Below are positions 12,018 through 25,087 of a stretch of 64,000 nucleotides of DNA, one piece after another. The first letter of the stretch is position 1; every line of letters starts with the position of its first letter. The stretch covers positions 26,359,470 through 26,423,469 of the forward strand of contig CM043875.1 in assembly GCA_023846275.1 (NCBI GenBank). The letters run 5' to 3'. This stretch comes from Vanilla planifolia (lineage: Eukaryota; Streptophyta; Magnoliopsida; Asparagales; Orchidaceae). Under the pieces are notes generated by a model. It did not search any database. It saw only the letters and a list, made by a program, of their open reading frames with translations, and had not been told where the DNA came from. Both the position numbers and the translations under genes were made by a program.

Positions 12018-12480
12018 CCTCCATCAGAAAGCTTCCCACGGTGTCTCCTGAAATCCCTGTCCATTGGCTCCAGGCACCGTTACACGTCAGTCACCAAATC
12101 GGTCTGCGTAAAGCAGAATGCCCCGAGAATTCGGACATACCGGCGTCCATGATCAAAGCTCAAAAAACCTCAGACAATGGAAAGGAAGTTAAATGGAGGA
12201 AGAACTACAGAAAGAGAGGATAACGTTGTTGGTAGCCTCTTGAAATCGTCGTTTTTGATGAATCTACCACTTTCTCCTTCTCCGGCTGGATATGGGACAT
12301 CTTCATGGCGAGACGGAGGAATAGTGTTGGCTTTTGTTTTCTGCAGAAAGGGCGGCCGAGGCGGTTGAGCTCCATGGCGTTGTTAACTAACATTTCGACA
12401 ACCGCCAGTGTGCCCCGAAGAGCTCCTCCTACCTCATGCCATGCGTGGGGATTTGGTTAGGTTAACCTAGTTTTATAAGT
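12018..12480 (-). other. Candidate first exon and promoter of an unrecognised minus-strand gene
   Basis: This block is clearly richer in GC than its surroundings. On the minus strand there is a TATA-like word (ttataaaac, about 12470-12479). An open frame of 62 codons runs from 12393 to 12205, and a later ATG at about 12079 opens a frame reading MDRDFRRHRGKLSDG. That frame runs into a good donor site (gag|gtaagc, exon end at 12018). I do not recognise the product. Downstream exons on the minus strand are not identified; the frame at 11904-11587 (105 codons) could hold one but shows no family. It could equally be a pseudogene or the 5' leader of a longer transcript. Confidence 0.3.
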
Positions 12481-14990
12481 TAATTTAGGTTTATTTCCAT
12501 CCTAAATCCTAGAAATTGTTTCATTGTTATTTAAGAGAGTGATATCCTCCTCTACGCAATCCAACAAAGGAATGTGGATTAGTCCCTCACATTTTAATTT
12601 TTAATATTGTTAAAGGTTTTAAATTATAAATTAACATGAATGATATTCTCATTAACCGATATATTATTTATAATTTTTTTATAAAATAAATAAAATAATA
12701 TTTTATTTAATAAAATGATAAGTCTTATTCTTCCTCTCTTATAGCTCTGTCCAACTCATGCATTATGTGAGAAGGAGCCAGAAAGGGTAGGAAAACTTGG
12801 AAAAATGAAGAGAAGAATATCTTGAGGAAGTTTTGGCTTGACAATTGTAGCAAAAAAAGTTCAATCTATGAAAGAAAAAAGAGAAGAATTGAGCAATGAA
12901 ACTCATATCTCATTCTCATTTATATGAGATTTCAATTTTTTAGAAGCTTGTTAAAATTTCTTTTGTGTTGCTAGTATTAGTTATTAAATTGATTAAATAT
13001 TTGGGTCAATTTGATCAAATTGTTACAGAAGTTTATGTCTTACATATAATACAGTGGGCTTAATCATATTGTAAAATAGATTAAATGTATTATACGATAA
13101 GTGCACTCAAATTATCGCTTAAATAAAGAATTTTATACTAACCCTTTTCTAAGAAGATCAAATCGTATGATCATCCCAAAAGTATCATTTGATCAATTAA
13201 GCAGTGTTGTACCCTAGGTTTCTAAGAAAATAGTACAATACATTTAATATTATCATATCGTTTGATTAGGTAAAGATGAGAGTAGCCAACAATTTGATCA
13301 GACCATTGTATAGTGCTTTTAAATAACATATCCTATGATATATCAATTGTATTGTAGGATTATCTTTAAGAATTGGGTTAGATCAAGGGATCGATCCACC
13401 TAATTAAACTTACATATAGTTATGTAATACATAACATGATGGTAGGATAAAAAGGTTTGAACAGTAAATTTTAATAAAATATTTAGGAGAATTTAGAGAC
13501 TTTTTCAGATATATCTATGAATAGTTTTATAAAAAAATATATAGTTTAAAAAAATGATGAAAAGAAAGAAGGCCTAAAATAAAGTTAAAGAATTTTGAAA
13601 GCCTTATGAATGAAATATAAATATTTATTAATAAAATGTAATGAGAATTATGTATAAAATAAAAAAAGAGATAGAAGAAAAAAAAGATAATAAAAGAGGC
13701 ATCAAAACCATCAAGTAATCAAACTAAATAATTGTCATTTATGTAGGTTAATTTATTTAAGTATTTTAAAATATTATTATGAAATATAATATGATGTGAT
13801 ATAAGCATATTACTTGGTATAAATTTAACAGCATTTAATCTAATTTGTGAGATTGTATATTATTATTATTATTATGAGATAATGTATGTCATAAGAATCA
13901 AGATATAATATAAAAAAATAAATGAAATGAAAAAGAAAAAAAGAAAGTAGCTTGAAAGGCCTATTGATCTATAAGTTCATAAGAAAGTTAAAATGATAAT
14001 ATAATGAGATTTTCTTTATGACCCTATATTATGATTGCCTAATATGAGAAAAATAGCACTGTTATCATTAGTATCTAGATTGTAGGTCATAGTATAAGAA
14101 ATATCCTACCATTGTAAGCACAAAACATTAAGCAATATGAGCGATGTTTTTGTAATAGATGATGATGTGATATAGAAACATAAGAAGTTGGGATAGTGAT
14201 CATATAAAAAAATAAAGCCTTAAAAAATGAGAAAAATGTGAAAGATGAAATGAATTTTCAATATGAAAGCAAAAAAAAAAAGAAAAGAAAGTAAAATATA
14301 TGATAAGGTAGGATATGATACGACTCTATATGATACTAGTTCTATGAGATGATTATGCATACATGATCATGATATATAAAAGTATATTTAAAATAATTTC
14401 ATACTTTCATATATTTATAGGTTACTATTTATTATTTTATTCATTATGTTATCTGATTTATCATCTATATTATTATAATCTTTTATTATTTTATTATTTA
14501 TCCTTACTAATTTATCTATTAAAACATATCATGTTTATTTTCTACTTATATTACAAACTATGATACAAATATATATGATGTCAAGAGATCTTAAAACATA
14601 GCTTAGATCTTAAATTGAGATTATGTTTTAATTGTGAGCTTAATGAAAGGCTTTTTGAATGTGAGGACTTTGTTATACCATTTGACAAATGATGTTCATA
14701 TATTTTATTTCATCTTTTTATGTTATATGATAACTTTTGAGACTATATGCATTATTTTTTTAGTTATTTTAATCAAGGATGATGCATGGATTCAAGATGT
14801 TTTATAGTCACCACTAGATTTTTGTTTATGACCTCAAAGTATTGTTGTTACTTTACTTTTTTTACTCGATAATTTGGTATTTAGGATATTTTATTGAGTT
14901 TTATTTAGATTAATCCATGTAGGATATGACAAATACTATCATTTTAAGGCATATAAAGTTTACAAGTATTAGTAATAAAATATAAAAGTG
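12481..14990. other. AT-rich intergenic DNA, possibly the body or leader of a decayed LTR element
   Basis: No gene is recognised. From about 13560 the sequence is purine-rich with words like gatatgatgtgatat and ttctacttatattacaaac. The same kind and order of words occurs at 38600-39800, so the two stretches may belong to one repeat family. Diverged units like cactgttatcattagtatc (about 14059) fit that idea. No pol motif was found. Confidence 0.35.
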
Positions 14991-14999
14991 ATTATTATG

Positions 15000-16895
15000 A
15001 TATAGCTGATACAACAAAATTATAACATTAAACATATTTGATAAATTAACTATATAAACATGTCCTAATTCCAAGCCTTTATAAAGGTTATGTTTTTTTA
15101 TTGTATCTCACATAATCCTCTGTTTTCCTTATATCCATCACTCACACATGAAATTATCATTACTAAACATAAGTTAAACTATCGTCACAATTTTAATAGA
15201 CATAATAACACAATTATAACATACAAATCATTACAATAGTTAGACTCATACTACATGTAAGGTCATTATTTCATACTATAACATGTAGCATTCCTATGCA
15301 TAAAGAAAAAAATTTCACATTCATTGTGGTTTTCATTTTATTTTGATTTGATTAGCACTCTTGAACAAACTTTATTATTTTTATTCTCAATCATTCATAG
15401 GTACTCTCCTATCTAGTATATTTATTATTGTCCCTCACATTCATTGATAGAACACCTATTTATCTAATAATATTTACTATTACATTTGCTTGCTTTTCAT
15501 ATGTTATTATATATTATGCTCAATAATATTTTTATATCTATTTATGAAAAAACTAAGCACTTCATATGTTATCAAATACCAATAGAATATATTCAACATT
15601 TGCTATATTATGCATATACCACACTATATTTTAGGTATCACATGTGAAATAACACAACATATAATATCTCATATATAAATAAATCAATATTGTCACACAA
15701 TATCACTTCATACATACATACTTACAAAGGTGCCATAATGCCTACCTAATATCAAACTTACATTCAACATATTTCTCATTTTTCTTATTTTATAATAATA
15801 CACAGAGTGCATATCATATTTCTATAATTTATTTAATACATTAGCTCTATTATGCTTGTTACATTTACTTGCCCATTGAAACAATTGAACCTAAGCATAT
15901 TCACTTTAATTAGATCATTCATCGATGTGATTAGATATTTCTATTCTTCATATCAAAATATATAATGTGCATTTGACATATAATTTGATTGCTCTCATAT
16001 CCTCATCAAGCTGTCTGATGATTATCCGATGGACATAAGATGCCTAGAACATAATTCTAATTCTATGTCCGTTACTCTTCATGACCCTATTGAATCATCC
16101 TATCATTCTATTGGATTGCTTGATCTTTGTAAGTCCAAAATCTTGTACTCGAGACCCTTTGTGCCAAAAGCATATATTATTTGTTAATCCTTAATGTCAT
16201 ACATGACCTTATAGTCAGACCATCCATGCCCATCAGATGATTGTTAAATTCTTTAATGATAAATTATTTGTCTTATTCTATATTATTATCTTATTATCTG
16301 ATCATTTGGTTTGATCATCTAATAGCAACTTAGAGTTATATGTTTGCTTATAAGCTGATTTTCTTTTTTACATAGCTTGCACTACTTATTTCACTCCCAA
16401 TATTTTCCATGGTTATCATTTTTAGTTATATTCTCTCATGAACTCCTATTTAAGCATAACGACTCTCAAATGTACAAAATCCTACAATTGAAAAGAAGAA
16501 TTGAGGAAGAATATTACCTTTAGCTAATTGTTTGTCATTTCCCCTCCAATTTCCCTCACCAAATGATCTCCTTCTCAAGATCTTAAGTTTTCACTTCCTT
16601 TCCCCTATTAAATTATTCACTTTTTATTTAAAATTATATATAAATTGATATTCTTATATGTTTACATCAAATAACCTCCAAATCATACTAGACAAATTTT
16701 ATTATGAGTTACTCATCAAACTCTACATTTCATATTTACTTTACAAATTTTTATCCTTATTTGGTATTCTAGATAATTCATCATTTTAAAACACTTAATT
16801 CAATTAAGACCATGTCATTTGATTCATCACAATATTTTAGTTACAATTCAAAATATTCCAACCAAATTATTTAATATAAGAGCTGAGAATGTAAC
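15000..16895 (-). mobile_element. LTR-like block related to 2107-4745
   Basis: It shares with 2107-4745 the landmarks atgcttgttacattt (15851; other copy 3350), a stretch with paired words such as 'ctgtctgat...atccgatgg', a thin C-rich stretch near the end, and a right border in which the minus strand starts TGTTACATTCTCAG (other copy TGTTATTGTAACATAC). It holds no coding motif. It is most simply a second, badly worn copy of the same long Ty3/gypsy-type LTR in the same orientation. The boundaries are approximate. Confidence 0.45.
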
Positions 16896-19360
16896 ACTTT
16901 ATAAGGTTGTTTTTGTTAAAGATGTTTGTCTATGTGTTTGAAGCCAAACAACCACCAAGTGTCCAACTTTAAACTATAAATCTCTACATTTTTTATCTAT
17001 CATTTGATTTATATATTTTTTTTTTGTAAATGTAAGGTTGTATTTTCGTTGTCTTATTAAAAATTTTCTTTACTATAATGTTGATCTATTGCTTCAATTG
17101 GAGTTGAACTATTTAGAATGGTACAATGCCACCAGAAGAATGCCACGATTTGTTGTAGAAAAAGTCAATCTAATGCAAATAATTAAGCGAAGATGAGGGA
17201 TTATTCATTATAAAATTGTGCAACTATTGTTCTAATCCCATGTTGGTGACCTTAGTTTATCTAACCTACTATTAATGTTTTTGTCTTTTTATAATATAAC
17301 CTTGTTTTACTTAGACTAAATAATTCTTTTTAGAAACGACTCTTTGGAACTTTGTGGTCCTCAACCATTATAGCAAATTTTAAAATTGGATGGATGGAGA
17401 ACAATCATAAAATCTACATAAACAACTTTCCAAATTTTCATTAGTGTAGATAGCAATTATTGTAAACCAGTAAGAGCTTTAGTTTCATATCTTGACAATT
17501 GTAGAGTAGGTAGCTAGGAAGAAAGTGTTTAATATCTTTTCTTGGAGTGAACTAATATAATTCAAACTCTATTCTTGAATGTGTTTTCTTGTACCCCTTA
17601 AGACTTGTCATGTGACCAAAGTGAAATTGTAGAATAATAATAATAATTATGAGTTTAGAATGCAAAATTAAGACAATATTTTATATGAAAATTATGATAC
17701 ATTCTCATACTAAATAAGAATTTGTAGGATTTGAGTGAATGAAAGGTATCAAAATTAAGCTTTTGCAAGTTTGAAAAATGAGAATTTCAACTTTAATATT
17801 AATTATTATGGACATGATTACAATAATATATGAATAAAACATAGTCAATGTATTATTATTATGGGTTTGAGTAGTCTAAAAGATTAAGCAAGGAAGGTGT
17901 TTATCATACATTAAGATTTTAGAATATTGTAAGATACGATAAAATAAGAGTAACAGAGAGAAAATGAACTTGGGACAAATGTGAACACACACAAAAGGGG
18001 GCTAAGGATTGTATAAAATGATTAGGTCACTATACTAAGTCGTTAATGCATAAGAACCAATGATTAATTAAGATAATACATTATCTATCATGCCCCACCT
18101 GACATATCATTTTAATATCAATTCTAATAACTTTAAGATTAGAATAATTAGAGTTTAAATATATTTAGAGGACACTAACAATCTAAACATAGGAGAAATG
18201 ATTATAAAACTTACTCATACTTTTTTCTCTTTTTTATTCAAATCATCTAATTATTTAAATCCAACATAAGAAACTATTGTCTCAAAAATTAAATAGACAT
18301 AGTTTCCTTTAAAATTGCCTATATTTATTTTATACAAGTCAATAATTAATAATTATAATTATAAGAGATATATAACAATTATAATAATGATAAATTTATA
18401 AATATAATCTTAATATAATCAAACTCATAATATACCAACATAATCAAATATTTTATCTCTAAAATATATCATAATTATCAATGGTTTATGATATAACAAA
18501 ATCCATAATTTTTTCATCGATTCATGAAGTATTAGATGGAATCTATAGGGTTATCTAAGCTTATCAAGGATATAAATATCAACACATATATTAATACATT
18601 ATCTCAAATATAATCATCCACACACCCTTTAAAATACAAAAAAAAATCATAATCTTTTAAAAAAATAAGATATCAAACTTAAGTATAGTTAAAATTTCCC
18701 ATCTCTCAATATGTTAAGATTTTGACTTATAGTATAAATACGTAATGAGTTTGAAATCCTAGTAAATAAATTTACATGTAAACAATAAAATGAGATAAAA
18801 TATGATAACAAGATAAACTATAAAAGGATCAATAAATAATATTAAACAAATGCTTGTGATCATTATCTAAAAATATGTATAAAATAAATTAGCAAAAATA
18901 TGATATCAAGATGTAAAAAGATGTATAAACATATAAGAATTGATAATCAAATTATAAAATTATATAAAATAATTAATACATAAAAAGATATATAATTATA
19001 GCTTGTAATATATTAATGTATACATATCTCTTTATAATCTATAATTTATTTTATCTATTTGAAATCTAATATCTCTATATATTTCTAAACTATTTTGATT
19101 CCAGTATTTTCTTAGTTTTTTTTATCCCAATATTATTTCTCATCTATTTCATAATACTCATACTTATCATCAAGACATGTATTTACTAAATGATCATTAT
19201 TCTAGTATTATGAGATCTTATCTTATATAAATTATGTTTACATCAAGCACAAAACATACAGATCTTATATCATATCATTTAACATCGCATCATAGTATAT
19301 AAACCCAACCTATATGCATATCACATCATGTCCATCTCATAGTAGATCTAAACTTTAAGC
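16896..19360. other. AT-rich intergenic DNA, nothing recognised
   Basis: No coding motif, RNA gene or element end is visible. From about 18300 the sequence is extremely AT-rich and made of simple words (ataatt, atatca), and it grades into the tandem array at 19368. Confidence 0.55.
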
Positions 19361-19367
19361 TATAATA

Positions 19368-19805
19368 TCACACATCAAGCAGCTCATCATATAACATATC
19401 CATAATATAATAGATATCATCGCTAGTTATTAAATCACACAATAAGTAGCTCTCCGAATATCATATTTGCATCATAGTATATCTCATCTCTAAATATAAG
19501 ATCACACAGTAAATAGCTCATAATATATCATATCTATATCATAGTATATCTCATCTTTAATTACAAGATCACACAATAAGCTGCTCATTATATATCATAT
19601 TTATATTAGAATAAATCTCATTTTTAATTATTAGGTCACACAAGTAATTTATCATATATTATATCCACATCATGACAAACCTAATCTCTAGCTGTAAGAT
19701 CATATAACAAACAGCTTATCATATATCATATCTACATCATAATGGATCTTATCTTTAACTACAAGATCACACAATAAGTATCTTATTATATATCATGTGA
19801 GATCT
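19368..19805. repeat. Tandem array, about 66-bp period, about 7 copies
   Basis: A unit with the consensus words agatcacacaataag, tagctcatcatata, tatcatatctacatcata and tatatctcatctttaatta recurs at about 19368, 19433, 19498, 19566, 19634, 19698 and 19763. Spacing is 64-68 bases. Weaker, more worn units may extend left to about 19250. The array lies just 3' (in element sense) of the minus-strand LINE but its sequence is unrelated to it. It resembles tandem repeats found in long LTRs of plant Ty3/gypsy elements. Confidence 0.8.
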
Positions 19806-19924
19806 GATGTTAATGGTATCATATCATAGCACATCATCTCATCTCCATTATTAGTGATAGTAGAGTATGATAATTGGAGTTAATATCATTAGACGAATAT
19901 CGTTATTCTTATCTTTACTCCTTT

Positions 19925-22900
19925 TGATAAAACAAAGGCCTAAGCTAGTACAAAAGACCTCAAGGAGGCTCAAACAAAAAATCAGCTAACAGTAGCTGAA
20001 GGAGTGGATCAGGGAGGGGCATACCCCAAGCCCAATCAAAATCAGTACCACACGCCTTGTGCGCCACCCAATCAGCCGGAGAGTTGCCCTCACGAAACAT
20101 GTGCGTGATGCGAAACGCGCTAAGGTGAGCGATATGAGAAGCCGCAGCAGCAAAATAACCCCTCGAGTATGGATGACTTAGCATCTCGCTAATCTCTTGT
20201 ATGGCAATAGTAGAATCCGTCTATACCTCAATCGCATGGTACTACGTGAAAGAGTGCTGCAGCAGTCTCAAAGCCTCAAGGATCGCAAGAGTCTCCATGC
20301 CATCAGTAGAATGTGAAAAGATTTGCTTCCCAAAAATGCGAAGAGGCCGGCCAAGAGAGTCTCTAACAACGATGCCAATACCTGCACAATCCAAACCAAT
20401 CGCAGCATCATAGTTCACCATAAGCCATCCTACGGGAGGGGGAACCCAATTATGGGCAACACACAACTCAGCAGAGTTGAGAAGGTTCCCGGTGGGCAGT
20501 AATGACATCATAGAATCACGCTGTGTGCTGCACAAAATGCTGATGTTAATGCTTCGTAATAACGAGGCGTTGCTCAAATAAGGTTGTCCACGTTTTCTGG
20601 CATTCCTGTTCACCCATAGGCCATGAAGAGCAATGGCAATATGCTGCAAGTGAACATAATTAGCACCACGTCGAGAGTCACACGCAGCGCCAAAATGAGC
20701 CAGCGAGGAGACGAAGTCATCGCCGCAGCGCACGAGCACAAAAGCCTCAGCCGCGTCACGCAAGGGGCACGCGGACCACACCGCGCACGCGCTCGAGCAA
20801 TCCCAGAGTGCATGGCAGTGCGTCTCAGTAGTAGGGCACCCCCATGCGTACAAGTCAGACTCAGCAAGTCGGTGGCGCGCCAGCCACGCTGCAGTGGGCA
20901 ACACATTGTGCATAAGTCTCCATAGAAAAATACACACCCTTGGTGCCACACGAAGCCTCCAAATCCAGTCAAGCTACATATGCTGTGCCTCATGAAAATC
21001 CTCATCGCAGTGGCCCAGTGTCCAAAGGTCCCTATAGACCAAGGCATTGTTGATTTTTTCTGATTCGGTGCGAGAATGCATCAAACTATCTTTAGGGCTC
21101 CTTTGATTCCAAGGCAAGTGCATGACTCTGTAGAATAGATTATCATCGACTCAGAGGCGTAGCTTGCAGGTGTCCCAAACGCTAGGCTCAATCATCCAGT
21201 CAGTAACATAATAGGGCCAAGTCATATCCATATTGGTGAAGGTTGGCCACCATCTCAAGGGGAGAACCCCCAACCAATTATCCTCAAGAAATAAAGTAGA
21301 AGACCCATCAAACATTCTCCAAGTCAAGCAAGAAAGTGCGGCATGAAGAGAATTCATCATAAGGCGGCAAGCATGAGAAGCATCGCGTGGGGCGCACAAG
21401 GTGTTGCGTGCACCGAAATACTTGCTGATCATGATGCTAGTCCAAAGACTATTCTCCCTAGCAATAATTCTCCTACAGTGTTTAAATTGCAACGTGCGCT
21501 GCCATAAGCGTAGATCGTGAATTCCAAGACCCCCCAAATCTCTCGGCATAGTGACAGTCACTCACTTGATGTAATGAATATAATGGATATCTGAAGTCCC
21601 ACACCAAAGGAACTGTCACAAGATATGATCAATAGTGTCAAAAACACTCTTAGGGATAACACAATGCGTAAAGACATGGCTTGGTATGGCAAGAAGCACC
21701 GAATTAATCAACATGACTCTACCTACAAGAGAAAGTGGCATAATCTGCCATTTAGAAATTTGCTGCACAATCTTCTATATGATGTAGTTAAAATCATCCT
21801 TGGTGAAGAGGTTAGTGGCAATGGGCACACCAAGATACTTAAGAGATTTACCTTGCGGAATCTGCACTTTCATAGCAATCTTACTCTTCCTATGGCCACT
21901 CATGGCTTTGATAAAGAAGATCTTAGATTTGCTGAGGTTTGCATTGAGGCCAGCAGAAGAACAGAAATCCTTAAGAATGGCACACACAGCGTGCGCAGCT
22001 GCGCGCGTGGCTGGCGCATACAGCATCAAGTCATCGGCATACATCAAGTGGGACACAATAGGGGCATGTTGCCCACACCGAAAGCCCAACAGCGTGCTCG
22101 CCTCATACTCATGTAACAGGGATGACATGCGCTCGGTAATAATAGTGAAAAGATAAGGACAAAGAGGGCAACCTTGTCTAAGGCCGCAGCGAGCTTGGAT
22201 CCAAGGAAGCTTCGTGCCATTGAGCAACACACTGAATCTTGGAAAAGAAATGCAAGTCATAATCCAATCACACCAATCCCTCGGGAAGCCGAGGAAGCGC
22301 ATCATATCCTCCACAAATTGCCAATGGACCTTGTCATATGCTTGCTCCATATCAATTTTAATAGCCATCATACCTTGCTTGGAAGCTGAGGAATGCATGC
22401 GAGTAGCCATCTCTTGGGCTATGAAAATGTTGTCATTAATGGACCTACCCAGGAAAAAAGCCCCCTGCTTGCACGAGATAATAGTGTGGAGAACCAACTT
22501 CAGTCTGTCTACCAAAATACGTCACAATCTTGTAAATAGTGTTGCACAAACTTATAGGCCGAAACTGATTGGGCTCATTCGCCCCTTGCTTCTTAGGAAT
22601 AAGAGTAATAAGTGTATCTTTCCGTGATGTAGGCATCTTCTTACCAACAAAAAACTCCTGAATAGCATGCACAATATGACTCTGCGTAAGTAAGGAACAT
22701 TGCTCATGAGAAATCATAGCCCACGGGGAGAAGTTAGCTAACGGAGATATAGAAAACTGATTACTCCACTTGGCCTCAAAATGCTTGTAAACAAGGCTGC
22801 AAATACCCTCATCCGTAGTCACAAGATCGCCCAAATCATTCTTCATGTGAAGAATGCAGTTCTGCCGCCAACGTGAGGTAGCAGCAGCGTGGAAGAACGG

Positions 22901-22970
22901 TGTATTTCTATCACCCAATTGTGCCCACTGCACCTTATCATCGCTGGTAGAATCATCATAACAAAACTTA
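19925..22970 (-). mobile_element. LINE (plant L1-like with RNase H), 5'-truncated
   Basis: This is a minus-strand non-LTR retrotransposon ORF2 remnant. From 22965 downward it reads GDRNTPFFH (linker before RT), then KKMPTSRKDTLITLIPKK and NQFRPISLCNTIYKI (RT start). MAIKIDMEQAYDKVHW, LRQGCPLCPYLF and the catalytic SHLMYADDLMLYA follow at 22515-21775. A 'GGLGIHDL' linker is at 21561-21151. The zf-RVT region (PRVCIFLWRLMHNVLPT, WDCS) opens the frame from 20949. The RNase H domain (NYDAAIG, METLAILEALRLL, then MFREGNSPADWVAHKA) ends at about 19960. The endonuclease domain is absent, so the copy is 5'-truncated. Two in-frame stops separate 20242 and 20184, frames shift near 22480 and 21600, and the last ORF closes near 19957. 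No poly(A) tail or target duplication is clear. GC content is well above the flanks, so it is younger than its neighbours. Confidence 0.9.
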
Positions 22971-24880
22971 TATAGCCTGAATTATATTAGGTACTCATAT
23001 AGTCACATGTTATAAGTATTTATTTTTTATTTTTTTTTTGTTCTTATTTCTTATCTATTTTCTTTATTCTCTTTTTCATTTATTTTTTATATTGCACATC
23101 ACTAGTATCACCAAATCAATAAATTATTTCACAACTCTATTTTTATTTTTTTATCACATAATATGTAATAATGATATAAAATATAATACAAAAGAAAATG
23201 ATATACGTCACAATATTGAATACTGAATAATCGTAACAAAATATCGTACTTATATTACAATTATTTAAATTATATCTACCTTTTTCTTAAGAAAATTCTT
23301 ATATTAATTTTTTTCTTTAGCTTCTTATAAATAAATGATTAAGCACATAATAAAAATAGTTACAATTTTATGTTTTCTTAATACTAATTCAAATAATATT
23401 GCTAAATCTATGAATTCCATGTTACCTACTTAAGCTTCATTTCTCATTCAATTGAGTAGTTCTATTAGCAACTTTGTAATGTTTTGTAGAAAAACCTTCA
23501 AGCTTCCTCTTTTTATACTAAAAAATTTTTAATAATGCTCAACAACTTTTAAACATCACTTAATTCTTCCTCATGTGCATCAAAGATAAAGAAATGCATA
23601 ATAACTCAATAATTCTCTCTATCTTTTATCCAAATTTGCAAGCACGATGTCCATTTTAATTACTAAGGCTCAAATTTACAAAAAATAATATTTTTCTATC
23701 TTGATTTGAATGCAAAACCTTAGAATTTCAATTCCTTTCAACTCTCCTTGAAGCAATTAAGACAAAATTAGGTAAAAATTGAAGTGAATTATAGCATTTC
23801 CCTTTTTTCTAGCAACCTAATTACAACTGTATTCTTCCCATCGAACCAGAGAGGGACGAAATAGTAATAGCAGCTTGCGAATCCCTAATCTTGATCGCAA
23901 TAACTTTGTATAGGAGCACAATAACGAGGCAATGATGATGGAAACTAGCGGGTCGATTGCATGCAAAGTGGTGAAGGGGTGAGATGATGAAGTGAAGAAT
24001 TGGAAGAATGAGAATGAGAATACTTTTGTAACAAATTATAATTTTTCTTAGAAGATTCACTTCAAGAGATTGTTGGAATTTACAAAATTGTGATTTCTAA
24101 ACTCTCAATTTTTTTAAATTAATTTTTAATTCTTCTCTAGACTGATCTCCAACCTATTTGAAAATTCATCTCAGAAAGTTCTTTCATCCCCATGTATCCA
24201 GCCCGTTCGCTCAATCACATGCTTTGGATGTGCAAAAGAAAAATCATCCACAACAAAAAAAACATTGCACAACACTCGTTTTCGGGTTCGTGCCTACGAT
24301 GCACTTTGCCTGAAGTGAGGACCATGCCAACAGTGCATGGCTCCTAAAAGATAGGCATGCGTGTCTGCTCGTGTGTGGTGCTTCAGGTTAAGCATTTTCA
24401 CTATGGTGCACGCTATTAGAAGTTAGCAGGTGCATTGCTTAAGTCTGTTGAAGTTATTATTTTTTCCTTTTTTTTCTCTTTTTCCCTTTCCAACATTTCT
24501 TTCTTTTGATTTTGATCTCTTGACCAAGCTCAATAGGCAAGAGATAACAATAAAATATATGCATATAAACACAATTTAAATTACTATAATCAGAGCTATC
24601 ATATAAAAGCTCAGATAATATAACATGTTATAAAGAACTATCTCATACATGAATAGCTAACATGAAAATGTAAATCTGAATTATTTTATTTCTTTCTTTT
24701 TAATGTGATGTTACTTAGTGGTGTATATTTGTACTTAATCAAGTAAATCTTTCAATGATTGTATTGTTACTCTCACTCTCTTAAAATAGTCAATCAGTAT
24801 TCTCTTTTTAGTTTATTTAATTAAAATAAAAATCTTACATATTTATCTCACATTCTCATGCACATCTATGTTCCTTTTTT
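22971..24880. other. AT-rich DNA, LTR-like in style, no gene
   Basis: Long T-rich runs (23030-23170) and a GC-richer patch at 24180-24450 (words such as ttcgggttcgtgcctacg and cagtgcatggctcct) occur without any open frame of note. The 24180-24450 patch followed by pyrimidine-rich sequence resembles the middle of a long LTR. The LINE separates this stretch from the array at 19368-19805, and both may once have been one element. Confidence 0.3.
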
Positions 24881-24917
24881 AAATATTCTAATTGAATAAA
24901 TTATTTACGACAAAGCT

Positions 24918-25087
24918 CAATAATATGACCCATTGGCCCTAGCCTTATTCATAACAATAAATATCAATCATATGACCCATTGGTCATTAGCCACTCTTAG
25001 TGTGGTAGATATCAACTTTGCAATCCATTAGCTAGTAGTCCTATCTCAGAGGTAAATTTAATAATGTGACCCACTACTCATTAGGTG
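24918..25087. repeat. Tandem repeat, about 47-bp period, 3.5 copies
   Basis: Units start at 24918 (caataatatgacccattgg), 24965 (caatcatatgacccattgg), 25013 (caactttgcaatccattag) and 25060 (aataatgtgacccactac). The copies are diverged, the third most. The array probably belongs to a decayed long LTR. Confidence 0.75.

Noticed and set aside
14363-14563. Membrane-protein-like open frame (Tyr/Leu/Ile-rich)
   Set aside because: It is a translation of AT-rich simple sequence; the hydrophobic look is a composition effect. The same holds for 23038-23226 and 39830-40345.
20610-21047. Minus-strand frame of 145 codons overlapping the LINE
   Set aside because: It is the shifted frame of the zf-RVT region; the real signal (FLWRLMHNVLPT) is in the frame opening at 20949.
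21625-22627. Plus-strand open frames of 118-163 codons
   Set aside because: They are antisense to the LINE reverse transcriptase and have no likeness to any family; the minus strand carries the real RT motifs.
19368-25087. CRISPR arrays at the short tandem repeats
   Set aside because: The repeats are directly adjoining, diverged and AT-rich with no unique spacers, and the host is a plant.
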